From contig CAYMDH010000070.1 of the NCBI GenBank assembly GCA_964389205.1, forward strand, positions 1-12,363: 12,363 nt of DNA, in the 5' to 3' direction. The notes under the pieces are model-generated. The model worked only from the letters and a program-made list of their open reading frames with translations, was not told where the DNA came from and made no database searches. Position 1 is the first letter of the stretch. Each line of letters starts with the position of its first letter. The position numbers and the translations under genes are program-made. Below are positions 1 to 7,801 of the stretch, piece by piece. Source of the stretch: Leptobacterium sp964389205. Lineage in GTDB: Bacteria > Bacteroidota > Bacteroidia > Flavobacteriales > Flavobacteriaceae.

Positions 1-2
1 AT

Positions 3-473
3 ATCAGTTTGATAGACGGCGATGACTTATGGTGCGAATCATGGGTTTTTGACAGCTATTTAACAGCAGCTTCTGACACGCGAAAATGTATTTATCATCC
101 AGAATATAACTTCATATTTGGCAATTCCGAAGAACATATATTCATGCATGTAGACATGGAAGATGCAGATTTTGAATTTAGTGCGATATTTAGAACCAAT
201 TATTGGACAGCATTGAGTTTTGGAAAAAGGCAATATTATCTTGATCTACCTTTTGAAAAAAATCGCTTGTCCGAAGGATTTGGATATGAAGATTGGACCT
301 GGAACTACAAAGTAATAGGACTGGATGTTATTCATAAAGTAGTGAGAGGAACCTCTCATTACATCCGAAGAAAACCTAAAGGCATGAGTTTGTTGAGCAA
401 AACAAACACACTAGACACTTTACCAAGTTTTCTCCCGATATATCAAAAAAGAAAAAATATTGCATCTATATAG
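3..473 (+). CDS. GT2 glycosyltransferase, C-terminal part (5' end outside window)
   Basis: This is the 3' part of a family 2 (GT-A fold) glycosyltransferase, which transfers a sugar from a nucleotide-sugar to a growing glycan on the cytoplasmic side of the membrane. The frame is open from base 3 and begins ISLIDGDDLW, a typical GT2 strand followed by the metal-binding D-x-D-D motif. A TTG at base 9 lies inside that motif and cannot be the real start, so the first 80-100 residues are missing. The later GFGYEDWTWN block matches the family's catalytic 'gfg-ED-W' acceptor/base motif and is followed by a GTSHYIRRK segment. The C terminus is short and has no membrane helix. It ends at TAG 471-473, 34 bases before the next glycosyltransferase, so the two are probably co-transcribed. 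The donor and acceptor sugars cannot be read from the sequence. Confidence 0.85.
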   Translation: MSLIDGDDLWCESWVFDSYLTAASDTRKCIYHPEYNFIFGNSEEHIFMHVDMEDADFEFSAIFRTNYWTALSFGKRQYYLDLPFEKNRLSEGFGYEDWTWNYKVIGLDVIHKVVRGTSHYIRRKPKGMSLLSKTNTLDTLPSFLPIYQKRKNIASI

Positions 474-507
474 AAACCACATCAACATTCGATCAATTGA
501 CTAAAAT

Positions 508-2499
508 ATGAATCTTTCTGAACTAGTGAGTGTTGGCAGTCTGGATGCCTGTAGTGGTAAGACATTGCGAGGTTGGTTTCAGTCGGACGATGAAAATGCT
601 ATAGAAAAAATTAGATTACTGGTTGATGGTGAAATTCTAGAGACTGAGCCAACATTTGAAGATCGCCCAGATGTAGTGGAAGTGCATGGTGGAAAATTAT
701 CGTGTGGATTCCTTTTTGATTTGAGTGATATTGAATTTTTATCAGTGAGCGAAATCGGAGTACTTCATACTGAATCACATTATGATTTTAACGGTCGAAC
801 GTTCAAATATCATACTGTAAAAGAAAAATATCTAGACGTCCTGAAAGCTCTTGTAATGCCTGAGTATTATAGAAGTCGATATACATTGTTTGAATTAAGC
901 GATGATGAAATTATCGATCATTATATTAGTAAAGGGATATACAAAAATTTCGATCCTAACCCTTGGTTTGATTCGAATTACTATATTAATCGGTATGAAA
1001 AATATTTGGATGAAACAGGGATAGCAATTACTTCATATCTAGTCGAAGAACATCTTCTGGAAGTTAACCCTTCTCAGCAGTTTAATACAAGATATTATTT
1101 TTATAAATATTCTGACATCAGAAGTTCATCAGGTATTTTTCTGCATTATGTTGTTAGTGGACAAAAAGAAAGAAGACAGATCTGCGATTATGAACCGCCT
1201 TCTTCTGTTTTTGATCAAATTCGTTCCATAGCTGATTTAGAACCACAATGTGAAAAATTTCTTGATAAACAACACCGACTTGTTAGATACCCACAAGTGA
1301 GATCTTCTACATATTTACCCTTATCAGTATTACAAAAATGTCCTGAAAACATCGAGGTAATAATTACGGTACCGTTTATTAGTGTTGGGGGGGCTGATTT
1401 AATATCAACATTTGTATTAAGAGCCCTACAGGAAAGATTTAGCGAATCAAGTATTCTTCTTGTAGTAACTGACCATGATGGTATCGAAATGCCTGAATGG
1501 GTATCTAGTCAGTCCAATGTATTGGTACTCCAAAATTATGCAAAATTTGAGAATACAAAGGAAAAAGTACAATCTCTACATACAATTATAGGCTTGTTGG
1601 CACCATCTAAAATAATAAATATTAACTCTCCAACTGCTTGGAAATTAACAACTCAGTATGGTAAACAATTATCTACAGTTGTAGATCTGTATGCTTATCT
1701 ATTTTGCTTTGATTATAGTGAATCAAATAAAAAAGTTGGATACATAACAGAGTATATACGAGATTCAATTCAGTATTTGACGAAAGTTTTTTGTGACAAT
1801 AAAAAAATTAAGCAAGATATACAAGATCTTTATAGTTTCCCGTCAGATCTAATGAACAAGTTCGCAACTGTATACGTGCCATTCCCAAGCAGAATTGGAA
1901 GTCAATGGACTAAACCTGTTGAGCAAAATAAAAATAATATACTGTGGACAGGTCGTCTCTCAAAACAGAAAGGTCCCGAATTTCTAGTTGAAATATCCAA
2001 AATTCTACGTGATTTTGTATTCCATGTTTATGGACCAGCTGGAGATTCATCTGAGAGTAATAAAATAGTAGAAGGCCATTACCCTAATATTATATATCAA
2101 GGTGTGTACAGTCATTTAGAAGAAGTGGATATAAGTGAATACGAATGCTATCTAAGTACTTCACAATGGGAAGGGTTACCCACTGTTCTCATTCAAATGA
2201 TGGCACGTGGCATTCCAATAGTTACCTCAGCAGTTGGAGGTGTAGAAGAATTAGCGAATTACAGTAATGCATGGATTGTAAAGAACTCAGAAGACCCCAT
2301 GAGCTATGTAAACAGTATTAGGTTAATGTCAGTTAATGAGGGTGAAACACTGGAAAAGATTGCATTGGCAAAATCGAAAGTCATGGAAAAACATGTTTGG
2401 AGTGCTTTTATTAACAGGTTAGAACAACTCGATTTTTTACCATCAGCTATTAAGAATGATAGTCAAAACACTAGAGAAATAATTGAGCAGGTAGCATAG
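508..2499 (+). CDS. GT4 glycosyltransferase with N-terminal GW domain and FDxxYY repeats
   Basis: A 663-residue retaining GT4 (GT-B fold) glycosyltransferase. Residues ~8-90 form a small domain with the pattern GWxxxD...LLVDGE...F.FDL (G22-W23), an accessory module I know from other proteobacterial glycosyltransferases. Residues ~135-220 carry two HYxxxG...FDxxYY units (H138 then F154-DSNYY; F192-NTRYY then H213). The GT-B N-terminal half begins near 285 with ITVPFISVGGADLIS. The C-terminal half has GRLSKQKG (482-489), the usual phosphate-binding Arg/Lys pair, and WEGLPTVLIQ. In that last motif the E-x7-E pair is E555...Q563, so the second Glu is replaced by Gln. The length exceeds a plain GT4 (~350-400) because of the N-terminal modules. 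There is no clear Shine-Dalgarno before ATG 508; I kept it because the GW domain starts directly after it. A run of seven G lies at 1387-1393. Specificity is unknown. Confidence 0.85.
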   Translation: MNLSELVSVGSLDACSGKTLRGWFQSDDENAIEKIRLLVDGEILETEPTFEDRPDVVEVHGGKLSCGFLFDLSDIEFLSVSEIGVLHTESHYDFNGRTFKYHTVKEKYLDVLKALVMPEYYRSRYTLFELSDDEIIDHYISKGIYKNFDPNPWFDSNYYINRYEKYLDETGIAITSYLVEEHLLEVNPSQQFNTRYYFYKYSDIRSSSGIFLHYVVSGQKERRQICDYEPPSSVFDQIRSIADLEPQCEKFLDKQHRLVRYPQVRSSTYLPLSVLQKCPENIEVIITVPFISVGGADLISTFVLRALQERFSESSILLVVTDHDGIEMPEWVSSQSNVLVLQNYAKFENTKEKVQSLHTIIGLLAPSKIININSPTAWKLTTQYGKQLSTVVDLYAYLFCFDYSESNKKVGYITEYIRDSIQYLTKVFCDNKKIKQDIQDLYSFPSDLMNKFATVYVPFPSRIGSQWTKPVEQNKNNILWTGRLSKQKGPEFLVEISKILRDFVFHVYGPAGDSSESNKIVEGHYPNIIYQGVYSHLEEVDISEYECYLSTSQWEGLPTVLIQMMARGIPIVTSAVGGVEELANYSNAWIVKNSEDPMSYVNSIRLMSVNEGETLEKIALAKSKVMEKHVWSAFINRLEQLDFLPSAIKNDSQNTREIIEQVA

Positions 2500-2550
2500 A
2501 AATTAGAAATTGTGTTGATCCAAAATTTATATATATTGCACCAACTAGAG

Positions 2551-2582
2551 TAGTTTAAACTAGAAATATTTTTAATTTTTTT
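2551..2582 (+). terminator. Possible weak terminator after the GT4 gene
   Basis: A 12-base perfect palindrome, TAGTTTAAACTA (2551-2562), is followed after a few bases by T-rich sequence (2569-2573 and 2576-2582). As RNA the palindrome forms only a 4-bp stem with a TTAA loop, so it would be inefficient. It lies between the GT4 gene and rmlA and may reduce read-through, but AT-rich spacers produce such patterns by chance. Confidence 0.2.
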
Positions 2583-2621
2583 GTTCACTATTTACTATCA
2601 GGAATTTAGCAAGGTAATTTA

Positions 2622-3530
2622 ATGAAAGGTATTATATTAGCGGGCGGATCAGGAACACGTTTGTATCCCATTACTCAGGTAGTATCGAAACAGTTACTGC
2701 CTGTTTATGACAAGCCAATGATTTATTACCCACTAAGTACCCTAATGCTTGCAGGTATTAGAGATGTATTAATAATTTCTACTCCTGTTGATACTCCACG
2801 CTTTAAATGCTTAATTGGTGATGGATCACAATGGGGAATGAATATTTCTTATGAAATACAACCTAGTCCTGATGGGCTTGCGCAAGCATTTATAATTGGT
2901 GAAAAATTTATTGATAATGATAGTTGCGCATTAGTGCTAGGTGATAACATATTTTATGGGCATGACTTAAGCGGTTTATTAAAGAAAGCAGCTACTCTAG
3001 ACAATGGAGCAAAGGTATTTGCTTACCGTGTTAGTGATCCACAAAGATACGGTGTTATTGAATTTGATAAAACTGGTACTGCTATAAGTATTGAAGAAAA
3101 ACCACTGATTCCTAAATCTAATTATGCTGTTACTGGACTATATTTCTATGACTCTCAGGTGGTAAACATAGCCAAAGAAGTCAAACCTTCTACTAGAGGC
3201 GAGTTAGAAATAACATCAATTAATCAATTTTATCTAGATAACAATTTGTTAAGCGTAGAAGTTATGAATAGAGGTTATGCTTGGCTTGATACTGGTACTG
3301 ACAAATCTCTATTGGAAGCTGGGCAGTTTGTTGAAACGCTTGAAAGGCGTCAGGGATTAAAAATATGTAGTCCTGAGGAAATATCCTGGCGTCAAGGATG
3401 GATAGATGACGATACATTATCTGAATTGGCAATAGAATTAAGTAAAAATCAATACGGTCAGTATCTATTATCTTTAGTGGAAGAACAAAAAAAATACAGT
3501 TTTGAAACAGATAAGGTTGTAGGTTTCTGA
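2622..3530 (+). CDS. rmlA: Glucose-1-phosphate thymidylyltransferase (RmlA)
   Basis: Cytoplasmic enzyme converting glucose-1-phosphate and dTTP to dTDP-glucose and pyrophosphate, the entry step to dTDP-L-rhamnose and other dTDP-deoxysugars. The sequence is full length (302 residues; family about 290) and keeps the signature features: GGSGTRL at 8-14 with R13, SKQLLPVYDKPMIYYPLS at 22-39 with catalytic K23, PDGLAQAF at 83-90, LGDNIF at 106-111 with metal-binding D108, EEKP at 158-161 and WLDTGT at 221-226. An AAGG lies seven bases before the ATG. It stands alone: rmlB, rmlC, rmlD or aminotransferase genes for another dTDP-sugar are absent here, so the rest of the pathway must be elsewhere. It sits between gaps of 122 and 524 bases, so it may be its own transcription unit. 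A weak candidate promoter (TTGTGT at 2510, TATATT at 2532, spacer 16) lies upstream. Confidence 0.97.
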   Translation: MKGIILAGGSGTRLYPITQVVSKQLLPVYDKPMIYYPLSTLMLAGIRDVLIISTPVDTPRFKCLIGDGSQWGMNISYEIQPSPDGLAQAFIIGEKFIDNDSCALVLGDNIFYGHDLSGLLKKAATLDNGAKVFAYRVSDPQRYGVIEFDKTGTAISIEEKPLIPKSNYAVTGLYFYDSQVVNIAKEVKPSTRGELEITSINQFYLDNNLLSVEVMNRGYAWLDTGTDKSLLEAGQFVETLERRQGLKICSPEEISWRQGWIDDDTLSELAIELSKNQYGQYLLSLVEEQKKYSFETDKVVGF

Positions 3531-3550
3531 TTTATTTTTATTAAACAGTC

Positions 3551-3572
3551 ATCTTATAAAAATATATAAGAT
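3551..3572 (+). other. AT-rich perfect hairpin after rmlA
   Basis: ATCTTATA (3551-3558) and TATAAGAT (3565-3572) are exact reverse complements around a six-base loop, 20 bases after the rmlA stop codon. It could be a weak 3'-end or RNA-stabilising hairpin. No T tract follows, and the stem holds only one G-C pair, so I do not call a rho-independent terminator. Confidence 0.3.
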
Positions 3573-3711
3573 TCGTTATGTAAATAGATTATAAATGTAA
3601 GTAAAATATAGCATTATATAATCGTTATTCAGTTTCGATAAAAAATTGCGTACAAATAGATGATTATAAGGCTGTACTGTTACGATCACATTCATCCCCA
3701 CTCAATAGTAA

Positions 3712-3738
3712 TGCGCATTATTGTACAAAAAATGTGCA
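3712..3738 (+). repeat. Inverted repeat with nested palindrome in the 3531-4054 gap
   Basis: TGCGCATT (3712-3719) pairs with AATGTGCA (3731-3738), eight pairs with one G-U. The 11-base loop contains the perfect palindrome TTGTACAA (3721-3728). It lies 46 bases before the ATG of the 39-codon ORF and could be an RNA structure, a protein-binding site or the remnant of a mobile element's non-coding end. Apart from this, the hairpin at 3551, the small ORF and a candidate promoter at 3992, I see nothing recognisable in the 524-base gap. Confidence 0.35.
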
Positions 3739-3783
3739 ACGCTATGTATTTCTCTCTTTATCACTGTAATAGAGGTACGCATC

Positions 3784-3903
3784 ATGCAGATGTTCATCAA
3801 GGAAACATTCTGTATTGATTTTTGCGATAAGTCGTTTGCAGTTTATCATTGTAAAATCAATGAAAAATCTAAAAATGTTAGATATAACTTAGGTGGTTAT
3901 TAA
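3784..3903 (+). CDS. Small ORF, 39 codons, hypothetical; possible IS110-like transposase remnant
   Basis: I do not recognise this gene with certainty. An ATG at 3784 is preceded at eight bases by AGAGG (3771-3775), one of the better ribosome-binding sites in the window, and the frame runs 39 codons to TAA at 3901-3903. The frame is open upstream to a TTG at 3721, but the strong site favours the ATG. The product has three cysteines and no signal peptide or membrane segment. Its middle, CIDFCDKSFAVYHCKINEK, loosely resembles the N-terminal strand of IS110-family (DEDD) transposases, which begin with a G-I-D-x-x-K-x-x-x-x-V pattern holding the first catalytic Asp, and the later NLGGY falls where those proteins have an N...G.. 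segment. If so, it is a remnant cut off after the first strand. It may equally be a small orphan peptide or a chance ORF. Confidence 0.35.
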   Translation: MQMFIKETFCIDFCDKSFAVYHCKINEKSKNVRYNLGGY

Positions 3904-3991
3904 TAGTTATGCCAATTTAAGTCTCATCAAAACAGTTAGCAAAATGAACATATAATTTTATGTTTCTGCTGGGCAAAATATAGCAAATAAA

Positions 3992-4021
3992 TTACCTAAA
4001 TAATTTATGCAACTGTATAAA
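3992..4021 (+). promoter_or_regulatory. Candidate promoter for the tandem-GT4 gene
   Basis: TTACCT (3992-3997) and TATAAA (4016-4021) lie 18 bases apart, and transcription would start near 4028, about 27 bases before the ATG at 4055. The -10 box matches five of six consensus bases but the -35 matches only three. The position suits the long gap, but AT-rich DNA yields such pairs by chance. Confidence 0.25.
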
Positions 4022-4054
4022 TTAATTTGAATATCTAGAATGGTTTAGTCAAGC

Positions 4055-7000
4055 ATGGTTACTCAACTTTCACATTTAGTTCAAAGTAACGATATCAGCA
4101 ATGATGTCGTAGATATCGATGAAATATTTAAAAAAGCGCAGAAATATAAGAAAGAACTAAACTTGGAATTGTCTCTAAAGTACTTCTTCGAAGTGCTTTC
4201 CTTAAATCCTCAGCATGGATGGGCGCATCATTGTATCGCTCAAACATATCATTGGTGTGGACAACTTGATAAGTCTATTGAGCACTATAATCAGGCTATC
4301 GACTGTTTATCATTTAAAACAAGTGCTGTATCGTTGCAACAATTAGCTTTTGTCTATAAAGCACGAAATAAAAATTATCATGCCTATATTGCAATAAATG
4401 AAGCTGTAAACCGCCATCCTGATCATAATCAATATGAAATCGATAAAAACATTTTATTAAGTAACGTTGCTAAATCTATAGAGTATTTGTTTGATGTAGA
4501 ATACTACAATATAAAAATATCAGAAATTACAGAAGTAAAAAAGTATTTCAAAAATAAAAAAGAGTGTTCTGAACACTATGTTGAATTTGGATGGAAGCTT
4601 CTGCCTACTGGTAACTGGTTATTTTCTGATCACTACATAGAACAACAGATAAAAAATAGTGATACTAATGTACCACTGTTAGTCAAATATACAGATGCTA
4701 TTAAGAATGGGCAAAATATTAACCCATCTCCTTTATTTGATGTTGGCCTGGTAAAAGATACTTTAAAAGATAAAAATGTATCAACGTATCTTGAAAATAT
4801 AATTGACGGTAAGGATACAGAGCTGAATTATTCATATTTATTTGATTCTGTTTACTACAAAAATCAAATTAATCAAGCTAGTGACGAGTGGATACACTGT
4901 GGTAATAATTCGTATAAGCATTATCTACTTTATGGTTATCTTACTGATGCGAATCCGCATCGGTTGTTCAACACAAAATATTTTCGTGCACAAATAGCAA
5001 AAAATCAAAGCGATGATAAAGTAAACGATGATGAAAACTTGCTTTATTACTATTTCGAACAATCAGTTTTCGAAGATGCAAGTCCATGTGTAGTTATACC
5101 TAGTGCGCATTATAAGAGCCAGTTTCCTCAGATTATGGGTAGTGATTCAAACGACCCTATCTTAGTGCATTTTCTAAAATCAAATAATCGAGAAGGTTCG
5201 ATACCTGGGTTTGATGCTGAATATTATCTTAGGTCTAATAGTGATATCCAAAATCAGTGTCCCTATAAGCATTTTGCTGAATATGGTGTATATGAAAAGA
5301 TACGAGCACCTTTTAGAGGTTTTTCAAAAAGTGCTATAAATAACCAATTACCTATAAAAGAATACAAACATGAAACACCTGCGTTTAAATATTACTTGAG
5401 TGAATTACATAGAAACGAAACAATATTACTTGTATCGCATAGTGGTTCACGAACTGGCGCTCCATTAATAATATTAAAAATAGCAAAAGAACTTTGTAAG
5501 ATAAAAGAGTTAAATATTATTACAGTTGTATTAGGCGGAGGTGAGTTGGTTGCTGATTTCGCTAGATACTCCCATGTTTTAACTACTGAAGATCAGTTTG
5601 GTGGCGACAGCATCGAGAATAATAAATTATACGGCGAATTAATACAAAATAATATTTCTATTGTAATCGCTAATTCTGCTGAATCTGGAGCTTTTATAGA
5701 TAACTATAATTTAAAAGGAATACCAACATTTATGTTGATACACGAGATTGCGGATCATTATCCACAATCAGCCTGGAATAATCTATTTAGTATCTCAAGT
5801 CATATAGTGTTTCCTTCTCAATATGTTGCTCAAAAATCAGTAAATAAATTAATAGGTACTATTGATGCAGATACTCACAATAGTGTGTCATCTGTATTAC
5901 CACAAGGTTTGTTGGCCAACAATTTTGGGCAATCAAGATACCAAAAAAACAGAACCGATATAAGAAATGAATTAACAATACCAGAAGATTCAGTTGTTGT
6001 TCTAGGCTGTGGTTTAATGAATTTTAGAAAAGGTGTTGATCTTTTTTATGATACCGCTAAAAAAGTTATTTTGTACAACGAGAACGTATATTTTCTATGG
6101 GTTGGATCTGATAACAATCAATCAGATAATGACAACATATTGTATTGGAAAGAAAAGGTAACATCCGAATCGATTCTTAGCAAAATAAAATTTGTAGAAG
6201 CAGTGTCTAACACGGAACCTTATTTTCAGGCAGCAGATATTTATCTTTTATCATCAAGGTCTGATCCCTTTCCGTGTGTTGTTCATGAGGCAATGTCAAG
6301 CAAATTGCCAATTGTTTATATGAAAGACTCAACTGGTTCAGAAGAACTTATCGGTGACGAATTTGGTATTCGTGTTGAGTATGAAGATGTAGATCAATTA
6401 TCCGAAGCAGTAAATAAATTGGTTTGCGATAACAGTTTGAGAAACACAATTGGAGATGCTGCACAATATCATGTACGTAACCATTGTAATTACCAGTCTT
6501 ATGTAAATAATTTATTAAATTTAATTTGTGATCATGAATTTGTAAATGAGAAAACAATAAATACTCTTCAACAATACAATCAACATACGCAGAAAAATGA
6601 AAATACTTCTGTCTATTTTCTGTCGCCAGATTGGGGTCTCAGTGGTGTAAACAGCATTTCCGAGATACTTATTAATCAACTTATACTGGAAGGTTATGAT
6701 GCAAAAATATTGTTTACTCGGCATCAATTGGATTTTTCCCATTCTGAGAATATATTCATGCCTAAGGTGCCGTATAGATTTCTGAATACTAGTTCTGAAA
6801 AAGATTTTCCAGAGAATGTATGGGATAGTCTAATTGAATATTTTTCTGAACATGATCCTTGTGTTGTAGTTTTTAATTACGATTACATTTCATCATCAAT
6901 TAGTGCACTTTTCCCTGAACATGTTGCAATTATTGGTGTAGCACATAGTGATGATGCAGAACATTATGAACATGTTAACAGAGTGGGTAGATATTGGAAT

Positions 7001-7795
7001 CATATCGTTGGCGTGTCAGATGAAATAACCGATAATATAAAAAAAATAAATCAATCATTAAACAGAGTTACAAGTATTAGAAACGGAATATGCGAGTACG
7101 ATTCCGAAGATTCTATTTTCGTAAAAAAGAAAACAAAGATTGGAGACAAAATCAATCTTGTTTACTCAGGGAGAATGGTTGATGCACAAAAAAAAGTGAA
7201 ACGCTATATAGATCTTGCTTCGGAATTAAAAAACCGAAACATAAAATTTCATCTAAATATGTTAGGTGACGGATCAGAATTAGAAACTCTTAAAAACGAA
7301 ATAGTTTGTAGGAATTTGGAAGAAGAAGTAACCTTGTTAGGCAGGTTGCCGAATTGTGAATCTATTGAATATTTTAAATCTGCGGACGTTTTTTTATTAT
7401 TATCTGATTTTGAAGGTTTACCTATTTCGATGCTGGAAGCATTAAGAGAGGGTTGTATTCCTATTGTCTATTCTATGAATAGCGGCATCAATGATGTAGT
7501 GGAACATGGCTATAACGGTTATGTTTGTGAATCGAACACTATTGATAGTGTAGCGAATTTAGTAGAAAAGATTATTGAATCTGAAAATAATGAAGATATG
7601 ATTTTAAATTGTATGAATTCATTAAAGCAAAACGAATTAACATCGGTTGATATGTCAAACAAGTATCAAGAGATAATAGAAGATTGTTTATTAGAAATTA
7701 GAAATAATAGTTTCGTCAGACCACAATCATTGGAACATGGCTATTGGTATAAAGGAGCTATGCCCCCATCTTGGGTTAAAAAGGAAACTCTATAA
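4055..7795 (+). CDS. Multidomain protein: TPR, FDxxYY repeats and two GT4 glycosyltransferase domains
   Basis: A 1246-residue fusion. Residues ~20-130 are TPR-like helices (AQKYKKELNLELSLKYFF and two further units), typical protein-interaction modules. Residues ~145-415 hold a series of HYxxxG...FDxxYY units: F146-DVEYY, H174/F190, F228-DVGLV, F263-DSVYY, H289/F305-NTKYF, H372/F386-DAEYY and H406. The first GT4 module (~455-830) has SGSRTGAPL at 463, a GCGLMNFRKG block at 651-660 and SDPFPCVVHEAM, giving the pair D737...E745. The second module (~850-1215) has DWGLSGVNS near 860, GRMVDAQKKVKR from 1039 and FEGLPISMLEAL with a canonical E1120...E1128. Both modules look intact, so the protein probably adds two sugars in succession or polymerises a disaccharide. 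No membrane helix or signal peptide is seen, so it should act in the cytoplasm. There is no convincing Shine-Dalgarno before ATG 4055. The sulfotransferase gene starts six bases after its stop. Donor and acceptor are unknown. Confidence 0.85.
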   Translation: MVTQLSHLVQSNDISNDVVDIDEIFKKAQKYKKELNLELSLKYFFEVLSLNPQHGWAHHCIAQTYHWCGQLDKSIEHYNQAIDCLSFKTSAVSLQQLAFVYKARNKNYHAYIAINEAVNRHPDHNQYEIDKNILLSNVAKSIEYLFDVEYYNIKISEITEVKKYFKNKKECSEHYVEFGWKLLPTGNWLFSDHYIEQQIKNSDTNVPLLVKYTDAIKNGQNINPSPLFDVGLVKDTLKDKNVSTYLENIIDGKDTELNYSYLFDSVYYKNQINQASDEWIHCGNNSYKHYLLYGYLTDANPHRLFNTKYFRAQIAKNQSDDKVNDDENLLYYYFEQSVFEDASPCVVIPSAHYKSQFPQIMGSDSNDPILVHFLKSNNREGSIPGFDAEYYLRSNSDIQNQCPYKHFAEYGVYEKIRAPFRGFSKSAINNQLPIKEYKHETPAFKYYLSELHRNETILLVSHSGSRTGAPLIILKIAKELCKIKELNIITVVLGGGELVADFARYSHVLTTEDQFGGDSIENNKLYGELIQNNISIVIANSAESGAFIDNYNLKGIPTFMLIHEIADHYPQSAWNNLFSISSHIVFPSQYVAQKSVNKLIGTIDADTHNSVSSVLPQGLLANNFGQSRYQKNRTDIRNELTIPEDSVVVLGCGLMNFRKGVDLFYDTAKKVILYNENVYFLWVGSDNNQSDNDNILYWKEKVTSESILSKIKFVEAVSNTEPYFQAADIYLLSSRSDPFPCVVHEAMSSKLPIVYMKDSTGSEELIGDEFGIRVEYEDVDQLSEAVNKLVCDNSLRNTIGDAAQYHVRNHCNYQSYVNNLLNLICDHEFVNEKTINTLQQYNQHTQKNENTSVYFLSPDWGLSGVNSISEILINQLILEGYDAKILFTRHQLDFSHSENIFMPKVPYRFLNTSSEKDFPENVWDSLIEYFSEHDPCVVVFNYDYISSSISALFPEHVAIIGVAHSDDAEHYEHVNRVGRYWNHIVGVSDEITDNIKKINQSLNRVTSIRNGICEYDSEDSIFVKKKTKIGDKINLVYSGRMVDAQKKVKRYIDLASELKNRNIKFHLNMLGDGSELETLKNEIVCRNLEEEVTLLGRLPNCESIEYFKSADVFLLLSDFEGLPISMLEALREGCIPIVYSMNSGINDVVEHGYNGYVCESNTIDSVANLVEKIIESENNEDMILNCMNSLKQNELTSVDMSNKYQEIIEDCLLEIRNNSFVRPQSLEHGYWYKGAMPPSWVKKETL

Positions 7796-7801
7796 TTTAG
7801 C

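Noticed and set aside
9..11. TTG at 9 as a true gene start
   Set aside because: It falls inside the GT2 strand leading to the DGDD motif; the frame is open to the window edge and the protein needs an N-terminal half.
3721..3903. 60-codon reading of the small ORF from TTG 3721
   Set aside because: The TTG has no ribosome-binding site and lies in the loop of an inverted repeat; the ATG at 3784 has AGAGG at ideal distance.
3946..3965. Hairpin AACATA-TAATTT-TATGTT before the GT4 fusion gene as a terminator
   Set aside because: Six pairs with a single G-C and no T tract; expected by chance in AT-rich spacer sequence.
6348..6742. Two overlapping minus-strand ORFs of 69 and 73 codons
   Set aside because: They lie wholly inside the well-supported GT4 fusion gene on the other strand, have no recognisable motifs and look like translation shadows.
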